Positions 1 to 8,231 of a DNA stretch of 18,980 bases are shown here, piece by piece. Source of the stretch: Bacteroidales bacterium (GTDB taxonomy: Bacteria > Bacteroidota > Bacteroidia > Bacteroidales > VadinHA17); contig JAOZKQ010000009.1 in assembly GCA_029935275.1 (NCBI GenBank), positions 1 to 18,980 of the forward strand. The letters are read 5' to 3'. The notes beneath the pieces are model-generated. The model had not been told where the DNA came from. It saw only the letters and a program-made list of their open reading frames with translations, and ran no database searches. Position 1 is the first letter of the stretch; each line of letters starts with the position of its first letter. A program made the position numbers and the translations under genes.

Positions 1-1148
1 GCATATTCATACATCTTTTTCCAATCATTGCCTATAAATGCAGCAATCAATAGTAATAAAGTGCTTTTTGGCTGATGGAAATTTGTAATCAATCCTTTAA
101 CTATTCGAAATTTGTATCCTGGAATAATAAGTATTTGGGTGGAGGCTTCCAGGTTGTTAATATTTTCTGAATTCATGAATTTCAGGAGATTATTCAATGA
201 ATCTTTTACTTTTATCTCAGCTATTCTCTTATACGGTTCCCATTGATCTACATGTGGTTTGAAGCCATTTTTACCTGCTTTTATACCCAGCCAGTACAAG
301 CTCTCAAGGCTGCGCACAGAAGTTGTACCAACAGCAAGTATGGGGCCTTTGTTTCTTATCAATCCGGAAAGGAATTCCCTGCTTATTGAAAAGTGCTCTG
401 TATGCATGTTATGTTCTTCCAGGGTTTCACTGCTTACCGGTTTAAATGTTCCTGCTCCTACATGTAAGGTTATTTTCTCCTGTAGAAATCCTTTAGAAGT
501 CAGGTCATTTAAAATATCAGGGGTAAAATGTAAACCGGCAGTTGGAGCAGCAACTGATCCTTTTTTATCTGCATATACTGTTTGATAACGCTTGCTATCT
601 GATTTTTCTGCTTTTCTGTTTAAATAGGGAGGAATGGGTATGGTACCAGTTACTTCTAAAATTTCAGCAAATGAAATATGCCCGGGATCCCAGGTAAAAA
701 GAATTACATTGGATCCTTCAGGTGAAGCTAGCCTTTTTGCATTTAAGGTGACTGGAACTCCATTAAGATGAAATCGATGCTGTAAATCTCCACTTTTCCA
801 TTTTTTCTGATTTCCTATCATACATTTCCATTGTACTCCGGATTGTGATTCCAGTGAGCGTTCATAATCCGTAGGTAAGAAAGGTTCAAGACAAAAAATT
901 TCAATAAATGCCCCTGTAATTTTTTTAAATTGTAAACGTGCATGGATAACTTTTGTATCATTATAGACAATAAGGCTTTGAGCAGGTAAGAATTTTGGAA
1001 GATATTTGAAAGATGATGTACTTAAAGTCCCTTTATTATAAATTAAAAGTTTAGATAAATCCCTGTCTTTAAGTGGATATTTTGCAATTCTACCTTCTGG
1101 CAGGGAATAGTTATATTCTGATATTTTTATTTTTCCGGCTTCCGGCAT
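1..1148 (-). CDS. queA: tRNA S-adenosylmethionine ribosyltransferase-isomerase QueA (3' end outside window)
   Basis: QueA transfers and isomerises the ribosyl group of S-adenosylmethionine onto preQ1 at tRNA position 34, giving epoxyqueuosine; it acts in the cytoplasm. The minus-strand frame runs 382 codons from ATG (1146-1148) to the left edge without a stop. Recognisable family blocks are an N-terminal LPEGRIAKYPL, a YNDTKVIHARL block, IPIPPYLNR, the signature VAAPTAGLHF, VTLHVGAGTF-like sequence (TLHVGAGTFKPV), VGTTSVRSLES, and LITNFHQPKSTLL near the edge. It is already longer than E. coli QueA (356 residues). The extra length lies before IPIPPYLNR and between SVRSLES and the IIPGYKF block, as I recall for the long Bacteroidota form. 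The ATG is the only sensible start, just before the conserved N-terminus, and has no Shine-Dalgarno. It is divergent from the Smr gene. Identification is secure; only the C-terminus is missing. Confidence 0.95.
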   Translation of the reverse strand, partial: MPEAGKIKISEYNYSLPEGRIAKYPLKDRDLSKLLIYNKGTLSTSSFKYLPKFLPAQSLIVYNDTKVIHARLQFKKITGAFIEIFCLEPFLPTDYERSLESQSGVQWKCMIGNQKKWKSGDLQHRFHLNGVPVTLNAKRLASPEGSNVILFTWDPGHISFAEILEVTGTIPIPPYLNRKAEKSDSKRYQTVYADKKGSVAAPTAGLHFTPDILNDLTSKGFLQEKITLHVGAGTFKPVSSETLEEHNMHTEHFSISREFLSGLIRNKGPILAVGTTSVRSLESLYWLGIKAGKNGFKPHVDQWEPYKRIAEIKVKDSLNNLLKFMNSENINNLEASTQILIIPGYKFRIVKGLITNFHQPKSTLLLLIAAFIGNDWKKMYEY

Positions 1149-1182
1149 CTGGTTGAATATTATCGTAATTTTTTTTCTTCGG

Positions 1183-1190
1183 CAAAAGTA
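1183..1190 (-). promoter_or_regulatory. putative -7 promoter box of queA
   Basis: On the minus strand this reads TACTTTTG, a full match to the Bacteroidota primary sigma -7 consensus TAnnTTTG, about 35 bases upstream of the queA ATG. No clear TTG lies at the usual -33 distance, so the call rests on the -7 box and its position in the divergent spacer. Confidence 0.45.
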
Positions 1191-1289
1191 ACAAGAATTC
1201 TTTTTATTTTCATTTGACAGGTATGTAAAATTTATGTAACTTCAACATACCAAAAAGTCTTATTGTTTGATTAAATAAAATAGTGTAAA

Positions 1290-2336
1290 ATGATTTTTTC
1301 AAAAGGTGATAAAGTTAAATTTTTAAATGAAATAGGTGGGGGAGAAGTAATTGAAGTTATAGATGATAAAATGGTAATGATTGAAACTAAAGATGGTTTT
1401 GAGATGCCTTATCTGGTAAGTGAATTGATTCCGGAAGGTAATTTGCAAGTGGAAATGGAGCAGGAAAGTGTTACTATGCCAGAGAATATTCCAATTCTTC
1501 AGGAAGAAAAGAATTTTAACAATCAAACAGTTATTAGTAAGATTGAGAAAGAAGCAAAAAAGGAAAATGTAGAAGTTTCCCTGGCCCTTGTTAATCAGCT
1601 AGTTGATGACCAGTTTATTTTGAATGCTTTTTTAATCAATACCGGCTCATACAATTTCCTGTTTCATTTAGGAATACATTCTGAAAATGGGTGGAAAACT
1701 CTGGCATTTGATGAACTGGAAACAGATGAGAAGATATTGCTGGGCTCCTTACCTGAAATCTCAGGAGATGATATGTTAGGGATAAGTTATCAATTTATTT
1801 TTTTTAAAGATGAAACATTTCAACTGATTGATCCTGTGAAAGGAGTTCTGAATATTGACAATAAAACGATACTTTCCCCGGATGCATTTGTGTCAAATGA
1901 GTTTTTTAACGAAAAAGCAGTTTTATTCCCTCTGGCCTTGGAAAATAAAATAAGGCTAACAGGAAAACAAATTCATAAAGAGGCTGTTCTAAAGGGAGAT
2001 ATTCCTGTTGGAGATACAAATAAATCTAAAACTGCCAGGCAGGTCACTGGTGATCTTGAAGAGATTGACCTGCATGCTGATGCTATTATTGAGGATCCGC
2101 GAGATTTTAGCCCTGCTGAGATTATTGAGATGCAGATTGGCAGGTTTGAAATAAGCCTTAATGGTGCAATAAATAGTAAACAAAAGAAAATAGTTTTTAT
2201 TCATGGGGCTGGGTCCGGAAAATTGAAACATCGAATTAGGGGTCTTCTGGAAGAGAAATATCCAAAATTAAAATATCAGGATGCTTCTTTTAAAGAGTAT
2301 GGTTATGGTGCGACCCTGGTAATACTACATGGATAG
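1290..2336 (+). CDS. DUF2027 / Smr-domain protein
   Basis: A 348-residue cytoplasmic protein of the Bacteroidota DUF2027-Smr type. Residues 1-50 look like a small SH3/KOW-like beta module (GDKVKFLNEIGGGEVIEV). Residues about 95-230 form a beta-rich DUF2027 region. Residues about 258-348 are an Smr domain, with DLHAD at 260-264 (usual motif DLHG) and HGAGSGKLK at 305-313 (usual motif HGxGxGxL). Smr domains of MutS2 and stand-alone Smr proteins bind or nick branched nucleic acids, and in some bacteria act in ribosome rescue or collision response; the role of the DUF2027 version is not known to me. There is no signal peptide. The ATG at 1290 has an A-rich leader and no Shine-Dalgarno. Family assignment is strong; the exact function is open. 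Confidence 0.88.
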   Translation: MIFSKGDKVKFLNEIGGGEVIEVIDDKMVMIETKDGFEMPYLVSELIPEGNLQVEMEQESVTMPENIPILQEEKNFNNQTVISKIEKEAKKENVEVSLALVNQLVDDQFILNAFLINTGSYNFLFHLGIHSENGWKTLAFDELETDEKILLGSLPEISGDDMLGISYQFIFFKDETFQLIDPVKGVLNIDNKTILSPDAFVSNEFFNEKAVLFPLALENKIRLTGKQIHKEAVLKGDIPVGDTNKSKTARQVTGDLEEIDLHADAIIEDPRDFSPAEIIEMQIGRFEISLNGAINSKQKKIVFIHGAGSGKLKHRIRGLLEEKYPKLKYQDASFKEYGYGATLVILHG

Positions 2337-2460
2337 TTGGTTTCTTTTAGTGCTTAATATGCAAATAATTAATGAAATTGTAATGTATTAAATAAAGTTT
2401 ATTTGTTGAATCCCCAATTTATTTATACAAAATTATTACTAATCTGGAATAGGGATTTTC

Positions 2461-2468
2461 TATTTTTG
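2461..2468 (+). promoter_or_regulatory. putative -7 promoter box of the response regulator gene
   Basis: TATTTTTG matches TAnnTTTG and lies about 97 bases before the regulator ATG. That implies a leader of roughly 90 bases, which contains a 15-codon ORF at 2512-2559. No good -33 TTG is visible. Confidence 0.4.
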
Positions 2469-2511
2469 TGGGTATAAAATATTATTTATTATTTTGGATA
2501 ATTTAGTAACA

Positions 2512-2559
2512 ATGGGCGATAAAATACGTATCCTTACTGATGGTCATGGTTTATTTTAG
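2512..2559 (+). other. possible 15-codon leader ORF upstream of the response regulator
   Basis: ATG at 2512 opens a 15-residue frame (MGDKIRILTDGHGLF) ending in TAG at 2557-2559, five bases before the regulator ATG at 2565. It lies inside the predicted leader transcript. It could be a translated upstream ORF that couples to the regulator, or a chance frame. Its only support is position and the start-proximal word shared with the dnaX leader. Confidence 0.2.
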
Positions 2560-2564
2560 TTTTT

Positions 2565-2927
2565 ATGAAAAAAATCCTGGTAATAGATGATGATAATGAC
2601 TTCCGCAGAATGCTTTGCGCAAAATTAACTAAATCTGGTTTTGCGGTTCTTGAAGCTGAAAATGGGGTAGAAGGTATTAGACGTTTTACTGAGAATGAAG
2701 TAGATCTTGTCGTCACTGATATCATTATGCCTGAAAAAGAGGGGATGGAGACTATATTGGAATTAAAGAAAATAGATCCGGCTTTAAAAATAATTTCAGT
2801 TTCAGGTGGAGGAAGATCAGCTCCTGAGGATTATTTGAGTGTCTCAGAATACTTTGGTGCTATAAAAAGTTTCAGAAAGCCATTCAATCTTTCTGAATTT
2901 GTTCAAACTATCAATAATTTAATCTGA
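2565..2927 (+). CDS. single-domain response regulator (CheY-like receiver)
   Basis: A 120-residue protein consisting of one receiver (REC) domain and nothing else. The acidic pocket is D8-D9-D10, the phospho-acceptor is D52 in VVTDIIMP, the switch Ser is S80 in IISVSG, and the invariant Lys is K105 in FRKPF. All phosphorylation residues are therefore present, so it should accept a phosphoryl group from a histidine kinase or phosphotransfer protein. There is no DNA-binding or enzymatic output domain, so it would act by protein-protein contact or as a phosphate relay. No kinase gene lies nearby, which makes it an orphan. The ATG at 2565 begins MKKILVIDDD, the normal start of the fold. It is separated from rnpB by about 40 bases. 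Confidence 0.92.
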   Translation: MKKILVIDDDNDFRRMLCAKLTKSGFAVLEAENGVEGIRRFTENEVDLVVTDIIMPEKEGMETILELKKIDPALKIISVSGGGRSAPEDYLSVSEYFGAIKSFRKPFNLSEFVQTINNLI

Positions 2928-2960
2928 TATTTTCAATAGATCGTTTAGGGATAAATTATC

Positions 2961-2968
2961 TATCTTTG
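2961..2968 (+). promoter_or_regulatory. -7 promoter box of rnpB
   Basis: TATCTTTG is an exact TAnnTTTG match, ending 4 bases before the predicted 5' end of RNase P RNA. That is the expected spacing between a -7 box and a transcription start. A matching -33 TTG is not obvious. Confidence 0.65.
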
Positions 2969-2970
2969 CA

Positions 2971-3345
2971 CGGCAGTAGGTCATCCTGTCGCTTTGTACT
3001 TATGTGCGGAGAGGAAAGTCCGGACAATATAGAGCACCACACTTCCTAACGGGAAGATATTTGTGAGGGTATAGTAACGGAACAGAAAATAACCGTCTGT
3101 CATTGGCAGATAAGGGTGAAAAGGTGAGGTAAGAGCTCACCGGTTCTGGTGGTGACATCAGAAGCCGTTCGTCTTGTGGGTTGAAAGACCATGTAAACCG
3201 GCATCCCGGATCTTTTCGGGTAAGGGTTGCTCGCCTAATGTCGGAGGGTAGGTCGATATAGCCTGGTAGTGATATCAGGTAGAGATAAATGACAGGACCG
3301 TAATATGATTGCGTGACAGAATCCGGCTTACCGGCTTGCTGCAGT
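2971..3345 (+). ncRNA. rnpB: RNase P RNA (bacterial type A)
   Basis: The catalytic RNA of RNase P, which removes the 5' leader from tRNA precursors together with the protein RnpA. The universally conserved core is present: GAGGAAAGTCCGGACA at 3011-3026 (CR-I, 5' half of P4) and ACAGAATCCGGCTTA at 3316-3330 (CR-V, 3' half of P4). The block at 3051-3125 and GTAAACCGGC near 3193-3202 fit the specificity domain and the P10/P11 region. GAGGGTAGGTC near 3244-3254 occupies the place of the P15 region that contacts the tRNA CCA end. Terminal helix P1 can be drawn base by base: 2973-2982 pairs with 3333-3342, ten pairs including G-U. The length of about 370 bases is normal. It has its own promoter box and terminator. 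Confidence 0.95.
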
Positions 3346-3346
3346 A

Positions 3347-3388
3347 AACAAAAGCAGCTTATCTTAGGATGGCTGCTTTTGTTGTTTT
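3347..3388 (+). terminator. intrinsic terminator of rnpB
   Basis: A 12-bp perfect stem pairs 3347-3358 (AACAAAAGCAGC) with 3372-3383 (GCTGCTTTTGTT) across a 13-base loop, followed by GTTTT. It starts a few bases past helix P1 of RNase P RNA. Confidence 0.8.
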
Positions 3389-3454
3389 AAACTAATTGTA
3401 ACTTATCTTGCTGTATTATTTCTGTGTCGTATCATTGACAATAAAGCATAAAGA

Positions 3455-4099
3455 ATGAAGAAATATATTTTGATTCTAATTTTAATCTTTTTTAGTAAGC
3501 TCATTTCTGCACAGGATAAATGGTTTGTTAATAATCCAAAAGGATTTGACTTTTATTTAACAACAACAATTGAAAATGGTGTAATTACAGGAATGACCAG
3601 GAAAAATGCTCTTATAGATTTTGTAGGAAGGTTTAAATTTACCCTTGCAAAAATGACAAGCTCAATAATATATCCTGAAATAGTGCATTTTGTAGGTAGT
3701 TTTGAAGGGAACTATTTTACAGGTAAATATCAGATGATATTCGACCAACTAAATTTTAGAAGCATAATAAAAAATGATACTTTGAAAATTATGCTTACTA
3801 ATGAGAAAAACAGAACAATAAAATTAATGGGAGTAAAAGTTGATAAAATAGAAGCTATTAGAAATTATAATAAAACCGTTAATAAAGTTATTGAATTAAC
3901 TGAAAATAATGTTGATAACCAGAAGTTTGTAAAATCTGACGATTGGCTGAAATTCAAAATAAAGATGTTAGAAGTTAGTGATAAAATTCTAGATGATTTA
4001 GGACTTGAAATTGCATTTGGAGCAATAGCAAAAAACTTACCAAATGAATTAATTGATTTAGTAAAAGAAAATACCAGAATTCTATTGGGCCTGGAATGA
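3455..4099 (+). CDS. hypothetical secreted protein
   Basis: A 214-residue protein I do not recognise. The N-terminus MKKYILILILIFFSKLISAQ is a clear Sec signal peptide with likely cleavage near residue 19 or 20; there is no lipobox Cys, so it should be periplasmic or secreted. Residues about 24-120 look beta-rich (alternating hydrophobics such as GVITGM, HFVGSFEGNYFTGKYQMIF, DTLKIMLTN). The remainder is lysine-rich and probably helical. The base composition is even more A-rich than its neighbours. It stands alone between the rnpB terminator and a convergent gene. It could be a lineage-specific envelope protein; nothing in the sequence gives a function. Confidence 0.75.
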   Translation: MKKYILILILIFFSKLISAQDKWFVNNPKGFDFYLTTTIENGVITGMTRKNALIDFVGRFKFTLAKMTSSIIYPEIVHFVGSFEGNYFTGKYQMIFDQLNFRSIIKNDTLKIMLTNEKNRTIKLMGVKVDKIEAIRNYNKTVNKVIELTENNVDNQKFVKSDDWLKFKIKMLEVSDKILDDLGLEIAFGAIAKNLPNELIDLVKENTRILLGLE

Positions 4100-4200
4100 A
4101 AGCCATAAAGTACTGCAATGTCAATAACTATTACAGCTTATCAGTGCTTTGTATTATGATTTTTACAGACTTATATTGACAAACTCTAACATCAGTTGCA

Positions 4201-5100
4201 TTATTCCATGAGGTCTTTCATGAAATCTTCAATTTTCCCCGGTGTACTCATTATTTTAGTAAATGTACCCATGGTAAGCTCAGGCCAGTGCAAAGCAAGT
4301 CTGAAACGGCCATGAAGCATGCTGGCTTTATTCCCTTGAAGAATTATCTCATAAGGCATTGCGGCAATATTATCTTCCCCAATGATTGGTAGAAATTTTG
4401 CTTCCCCTTCATCACTATTTATCAGCCCTACCCCAAAAACAGCAATCCTCTTTTCCTGGTTAATAAGTTCATAAACTTTATATGTGCTTCCTAAATTATC
4501 CTTTAGGTTCTTTTTAATTGTTTTTACACCACTACTGAAAGATGGGAATTCCATTAATTCTACCATATCATCAAAATAGGGCATCCCTACCATGTAGTGA
4601 TATTTTTTTAACTTCTTCAAACTTAACTCACCACCAAAAGGCTCAAAATCAGTGCCAACACTTTTTAATGCGGTCTTTGTGTCATCTGATATTTTCTTTA
4701 ATTCACTATAATCCTCGACATTATTCCGTAAATAGCCATAAAACAAGTATTCGGGGTTAAGTAAACTTATGATGGTTTTTGAATCTTTTCGTACAAAACC
4801 AATTTTTAGTGCTGCAGCCAGTGCTCCACCTTCATTTATATTAAAGGTAATTTCTTTTAAGTCATTTCTGGTAAATACAATGACAAATAAATCAACGTTA
4901 TTTTCAGGATGGTAATCTCCAAGAATCTCAAAGCCACCTGACTGAAGGGCTGTTTTTACATTCCCGGCAGCTTCTTCAATACTTGCAGGAACAGTAGCAA
5001 TCCTAAAGTAGGCTGGAAAATCCTGGCAGAAGCTGAAAGAGTAGATAAATATCAAAAATGTTATAATTGAGATTTTCTTGAAAATTTTAGTTGGATTCAT
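4201..5100 (-). CDS. secreted protein with two DUF302-like halves
   Basis: A 299-residue protein with a Sec signal peptide (MNPTKIFKKISIITFLIFIY, cleavage near C25/Q26; FSFC is not a good lipobox). Residues about 37-125 have a DUF302-like pattern: a helix (AAGNVKTALQ), GFEILGDY, a strand VDLFVIVF, then an ALKIGFV...TIISLLNPEYL segment. Residues about 185-275 repeat the order with FSSGVKTIKKNLK, YKVYELI, RIAVFGVGL, FLPIIG and AAMPYEIILQ, suggesting an internal duplication. DUF302 has no settled biochemical role. The gene lies 38 bases downstream of the Asp-box protein gene and is probably co-transcribed with it. DUF302 membership is my reading of the pattern, not a search result. Confidence 0.7.
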   Translation of the reverse strand: MNPTKIFKKISIITFLIFIYSFSFCQDFPAYFRIATVPASIEEAAGNVKTALQSGGFEILGDYHPENNVDLFVIVFTRNDLKEITFNINEGGALAAALKIGFVRKDSKTIISLLNPEYLFYGYLRNNVEDYSELKKISDDTKTALKSVGTDFEPFGGELSLKKLKKYHYMVGMPYFDDMVELMEFPSFSSGVKTIKKNLKDNLGSTYKVYELINQEKRIAVFGVGLINSDEGEAKFLPIIGEDNIAAMPYEIILQGNKASMLHGRFRLALHWPELTMGTFTKIMSTPGKIEDFMKDLME

Positions 5101-5138
5101 AATAAAAATGGTTTTAGTGATTGTATATTATTAAAACT

Positions 5139-8100
5139 CTATAATTCCTCATTGCCCGGGATTTTTATTGGATCTTTCCCTTGTTTTGTAATAGCCTTGT
5201 TTATTTTTGGCAATTGAGAAGAAAGCAATTCATCAATTTTTGTATTATAGCTTTCCATTTCCTGTAGCAGTATCTGAAGACCGTTAATTTGTGAATTTGT
5301 TGGTTTTCCCTGGTAGAGGATGCTTGTAGCATAAAGGAATACAATTTTTTCCCGCAGTTTTTCTTCTCCGGTGATACCACCTACTTTGGTAGCCACCATT
5401 TCTTTATGCAATATTTCCAGTTGGTCTGCCAGATCGTTCAGCTTTTTTGTGAGCGAACCTTTTGTTTCTCCTGCAATTTCACGGGCATCATTCATAACTC
5501 CTGTTGCTTTTCCATCAATATAGGCCAGGTCCTCCAGCATTTTATAGCCTTTATTAATAGTTTTATATCTTATCTCCAGGTCTTCTTTCGAATATGGCGA
5601 ATCAGGATCAAGTATCAGGTTTACTTTGCCTTCATAGCTTTTATCCCCTTTAATTAATTTTACAGTATAGTTTCCGGGATCATAAAACGGTCCAACCATG
5701 GCAAACTGGGCAATTGATGGAGAGCTTGGTATCTTGGGTGGCTTTTTCATTAGTGTCCAGCTTACCCTGTTAAATCCTTTTCTTTTCCCAGCCGGTAATT
5801 GCTTGACAAAGTTGCCATTTTTATCAAAAATTTCCAGATGCATATCTCCAAAAACATGTCGCTTCTTCAGGTAATAAGTTATAATTGCAGCATCAGGTGG
5901 GTTTTTGCCGACAAACTCATCATCTGATGAATTGTTAGATGCTATGTTAAATGTACCGATAACTGAAGGTTTCATATCAAGAAAAGCAACATCTTTATTT
6001 AAAATTTCCTGGTTGATTTGCCTCATAGTTGAAATATCATCAATTATTAGAATTCCCCGTCCATGTGTGCCAAGGATCAGGTCATTTTCACGAGGGTGAA
6101 TAATTATTTCACGAATTGATGCTTTTGGAATATTTCCTTCCATTCTCACCCAGGAATTTCCATCATTAAAAGAAACATACAAGCCATATTCTGTTCCAAG
6201 AAAAAGTAAATCAGGCTTTACAAAATCCTGTACAATGGTTTGGCAATAACTTTCAATTGATTTATTTGCTAAAGATTTCCATGTTTTTCCATAGTCAGAT
6301 GTTTTGTAAATATAAGGAGTCTTGTCGCCTGTTCTGTGCCCGTCAAAAGTAACATAGGCAACTTCAGGATCGAAAGTGCTGGCATGAATATGTGAACACC
6401 AGGTGTGCTCCGGCAGATCCTGGATGTTTGAGCTAAGGTTTTCCCAGGTTTTTCCTTCGTCTCTGGTGAGCTGAAGATTGCCATCATCTGTCCCAACCCA
6501 AATAATATTTTTGTCAATGGGTGATTCTGTAATGGCAATAATAGCACAGTGATTTTCAGCTGTAGAGTTATCCAATGTCAATCCTCCTGTTTTGTATTGC
6601 TTTTGTTTTTCGGGATCATTGGTTGTCAGGTCAGGCGAAATCCGTTTCCAGGTATCACCTTTGTCAGTGGACTGGAACAAATACTGAGCACCAACATACA
6701 TGATATTTCTGCTTGGGCTGAGTGCAATGGCAGCATCCCAGTTAAAGCGAAGTTCATCTGCATCCTTGTCAGGAAAAGGTTTTATGAGCTTAATTTCATT
6801 ACTTTTTTTATAATATCTAAAGAACTGACCTCCCTGGAATTGCCAGTAGATGATATCTTTATCATTGGGATCAGGAATCATTGAAAATCCATCACCAAAA
6901 CCTGCTGGTTTCCAATCGGCATTAGTGATTCCACCAGGCTTTTCAGATGGTCCATACCAGGATCCGTTGTCCTGTAGTCCACCATAAACATTATAAGGTT
7001 TCTCCATATCAACACTTACATGGTAAAACTGAGAAACCGGCAGGTTACGTAAAGGGGTCCAGCTGCTTCCTTTGTCTCTGGAAACATATACGCCTCCGTC
7101 TGAACCCATGTATAAAATGTTATTGTTCTTCTTACTAATCCATAAAGCATGCATGTCTGGGTGAACCTTGCCACCGGAAATATAAGCGAGTCTGAAGTTC
7201 TTACCCTTATTCTCACTTACATGCAAATTGAAGCTGGGTTTATATACCCGATTGGTATCAATTGGGTCTGCCAGGATATTGGAGAAGTAAAATGGTCTTT
7301 CCTGGACGGGGATAGTGCTATTTACTTTTTCCCATGAAGCACCGGAATCTTCAGACCGGTAAAGACCTGAGTTGTCTGATTCTACTAAAGCATAAACCAG
7401 GTTTGGAGTTACAGGAGAAACAGAAACAGCAATTCGTCCAAGAATTCCTTCCGGAAGTCCGTTATGCAACCTGCTCCAGGTAGTTCCACCATTTTCTGAT
7501 TTATATAAACCCGAACCTTTCCCCCCGGAATTAAAAGACCATGGAGTTCTTCTGAATTCCCACATACCTGCGTATAATACATCCGGATTTTCAGGATCAA
7601 TAGTGATATCAGCACAACCTGTATTTTCATCTACATAAAGAATTTTTTCCCAGGTTTTTCCTCCATCTGAAGTTTTATATACACCACGCTCTTCATTGGC
7701 ATCCCAAAGATGTCCGAGTGCTGCTACATAAAGAATATCCGGATTTTCAGGATGAATTATAATGCGCCCGATTCTTTCAGATTGTTCCAGACCCATTTTT
7801 TTCCAGGAATCTCCGCCATTTGTAGTCTTATAAATACCATCTCCAACTGAAGTGCTGTTCCTTGTCCAGGTCTCTCCTGTACCTACCCAAACAGTGTCGG
7901 GATGATTAGGGTCGATTTTAATAGCCCCGATGGATTGCGGATATTTTTCAAAAACAGGTTTGAATTTTACTCCACCGCTGGCACTTTTCCATACACCACC
8001 GCCAGCTGCTCCAACATATAGCAGGATTGGCCGGGAGTCAATAGCATCCAGGGCTGAAATCCTACCACTCATACTGGCTGGTCCAATGTGCCTTGCTTTA

Positions 8101-8231
8101 TAGGAGCCAATAAGTGCAGGGCTTAACTCAATGTTCTCCTGTGCATGAATTTCTTCTATTCCAAAAAAAACCAGATAAAAAAGGAAAAATAGCTGTGTTA
8201 TTGCTAGTTTCCAGTGTTTGCTTGTTTTCAT
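5139..8231 (-). CDS. secreted Asp-box (BNR) beta-propeller protein, VPS10/sortilin-like
   Basis: A protein of about 1030 residues. I place the start at 8231, not at an in-frame ATG 14 codons upstream (8273), because it gives MKTSKHWKLAITQLFFLFYL, a normal signal peptide ending near IHAQ. The body, up to about residue 740, carries eleven Asp-box (SxDxGxTW-type) motifs, including TTNGGDSWKK, TSDGGKTWEK, SENGGTTWSR, SEDSGASWEK, SRDKGSSWTP, STDKGDTWKR, TRDEGKTWEN and TSDYGKTWKS. These alternate with DP.NPD.LYVG strands, which indicates one or two beta-propellers. About 300 C-terminal residues hold a beta domain followed by a helical region. Databases often label this family glycosyl hydrolase, but I see no catalytic site supporting that. 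No type IX secretion C-terminal domain is apparent. It is likely periplasmic or surface-bound, with a binding role. The gap of 175 bases to the upstream LolA-like gene permits a separate promoter. Confidence 0.85.
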   Translation of the reverse strand: MKTSKHWKLAITQLFFLFYLVFFGIEEIHAQENIELSPALIGSYKARHIGPASMSGRISALDAIDSRPILLYVGAAGGGVWKSASGGVKFKPVFEKYPQSIGAIKIDPNHPDTVWVGTGETWTRNSTSVGDGIYKTTNGGDSWKKMGLEQSERIGRIIIHPENPDILYVAALGHLWDANEERGVYKTSDGGKTWEKILYVDENTGCADITIDPENPDVLYAGMWEFRRTPWSFNSGGKGSGLYKSENGGTTWSRLHNGLPEGILGRIAVSVSPVTPNLVYALVESDNSGLYRSEDSGASWEKVNSTIPVQERPFYFSNILADPIDTNRVYKPSFNLHVSENKGKNFRLAYISGGKVHPDMHALWISKKNNNILYMGSDGGVYVSRDKGSSWTPLRNLPVSQFYHVSVDMEKPYNVYGGLQDNGSWYGPSEKPGGITNADWKPAGFGDGFSMIPDPNDKDIIYWQFQGGQFFRYYKKSNEIKLIKPFPDKDADELRFNWDAAIALSPSRNIMYVGAQYLFQSTDKGDTWKRISPDLTTNDPEKQKQYKTGGLTLDNSTAENHCAIIAITESPIDKNIIWVGTDDGNLQLTRDEGKTWENLSSNIQDLPEHTWCSHIHASTFDPEVAYVTFDGHRTGDKTPYIYKTSDYGKTWKSLANKSIESYCQTIVQDFVKPDLLFLGTEYGLYVSFNDGNSWVRMEGNIPKASIREIIIHPRENDLILGTHGRGILIIDDISTMRQINQEILNKDVAFLDMKPSVIGTFNIASNNSSDDEFVGKNPPDAAIITYYLKKRHVFGDMHLEIFDKNGNFVKQLPAGKRKGFNRVSWTLMKKPPKIPSSPSIAQFAMVGPFYDPGNYTVKLIKGDKSYEGKVNLILDPDSPYSKEDLEIRYKTINKGYKMLEDLAYIDGKATGVMNDAREIAGETKGSLTKKLNDLADQLEILHKEMVATKVGGITGEEKLREKIVFLYATSILYQGKPTNSQINGLQILLQEMESYNTKIDELLSSQLPKINKAITKQGKDPIKIPGNEEL

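Noticed and set aside
259..585. Plus-strand 108-codon frame inside queA
   Set aside because: It lies antisense to a conserved QueA coding region and has no family resemblance; it is a shadow frame. The same holds for the short frames opposite the propeller, dnaA, MCE and rplI genes.
2390..2404. Dyad AAATAAA-G-TTTATTT after the Smr gene
   Set aside because: A one-base centre cannot form an RNA hairpin loop and the arms are simple A/T sequence; not a credible terminator.
3404..3410. Promoter for the secreted protein at 3455
   Set aside because: TTG at 3382-3384 is 19 bases before TATCTTG, but the -7 box is one base short of TAnnTTTG and the TTG is part of the rnpB terminator stem region, so it was not listed.
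4107..4150. Terminator between the convergent genes ending at 4099 and 4201
   Set aside because: AAAGTACTG (4107-4115) can pair with CAGTGCTTT (4142-4150) with one G-U, but the loop is 26 bases and no clean T-run follows. A second 8-bp pair (TGTCAATA 4119-4126 / TATTGACA 4174-4181) overlaps it. Too weak to call.
5139..8231. Glycosyl hydrolase or type IX-secreted enzyme
   Set aside because: Asp-boxes define a propeller fold, not a catalytic activity. I see no sialidase-type active-site set and no C-terminal sorting domain; the protein ends in a helical, lysine-rich tail.
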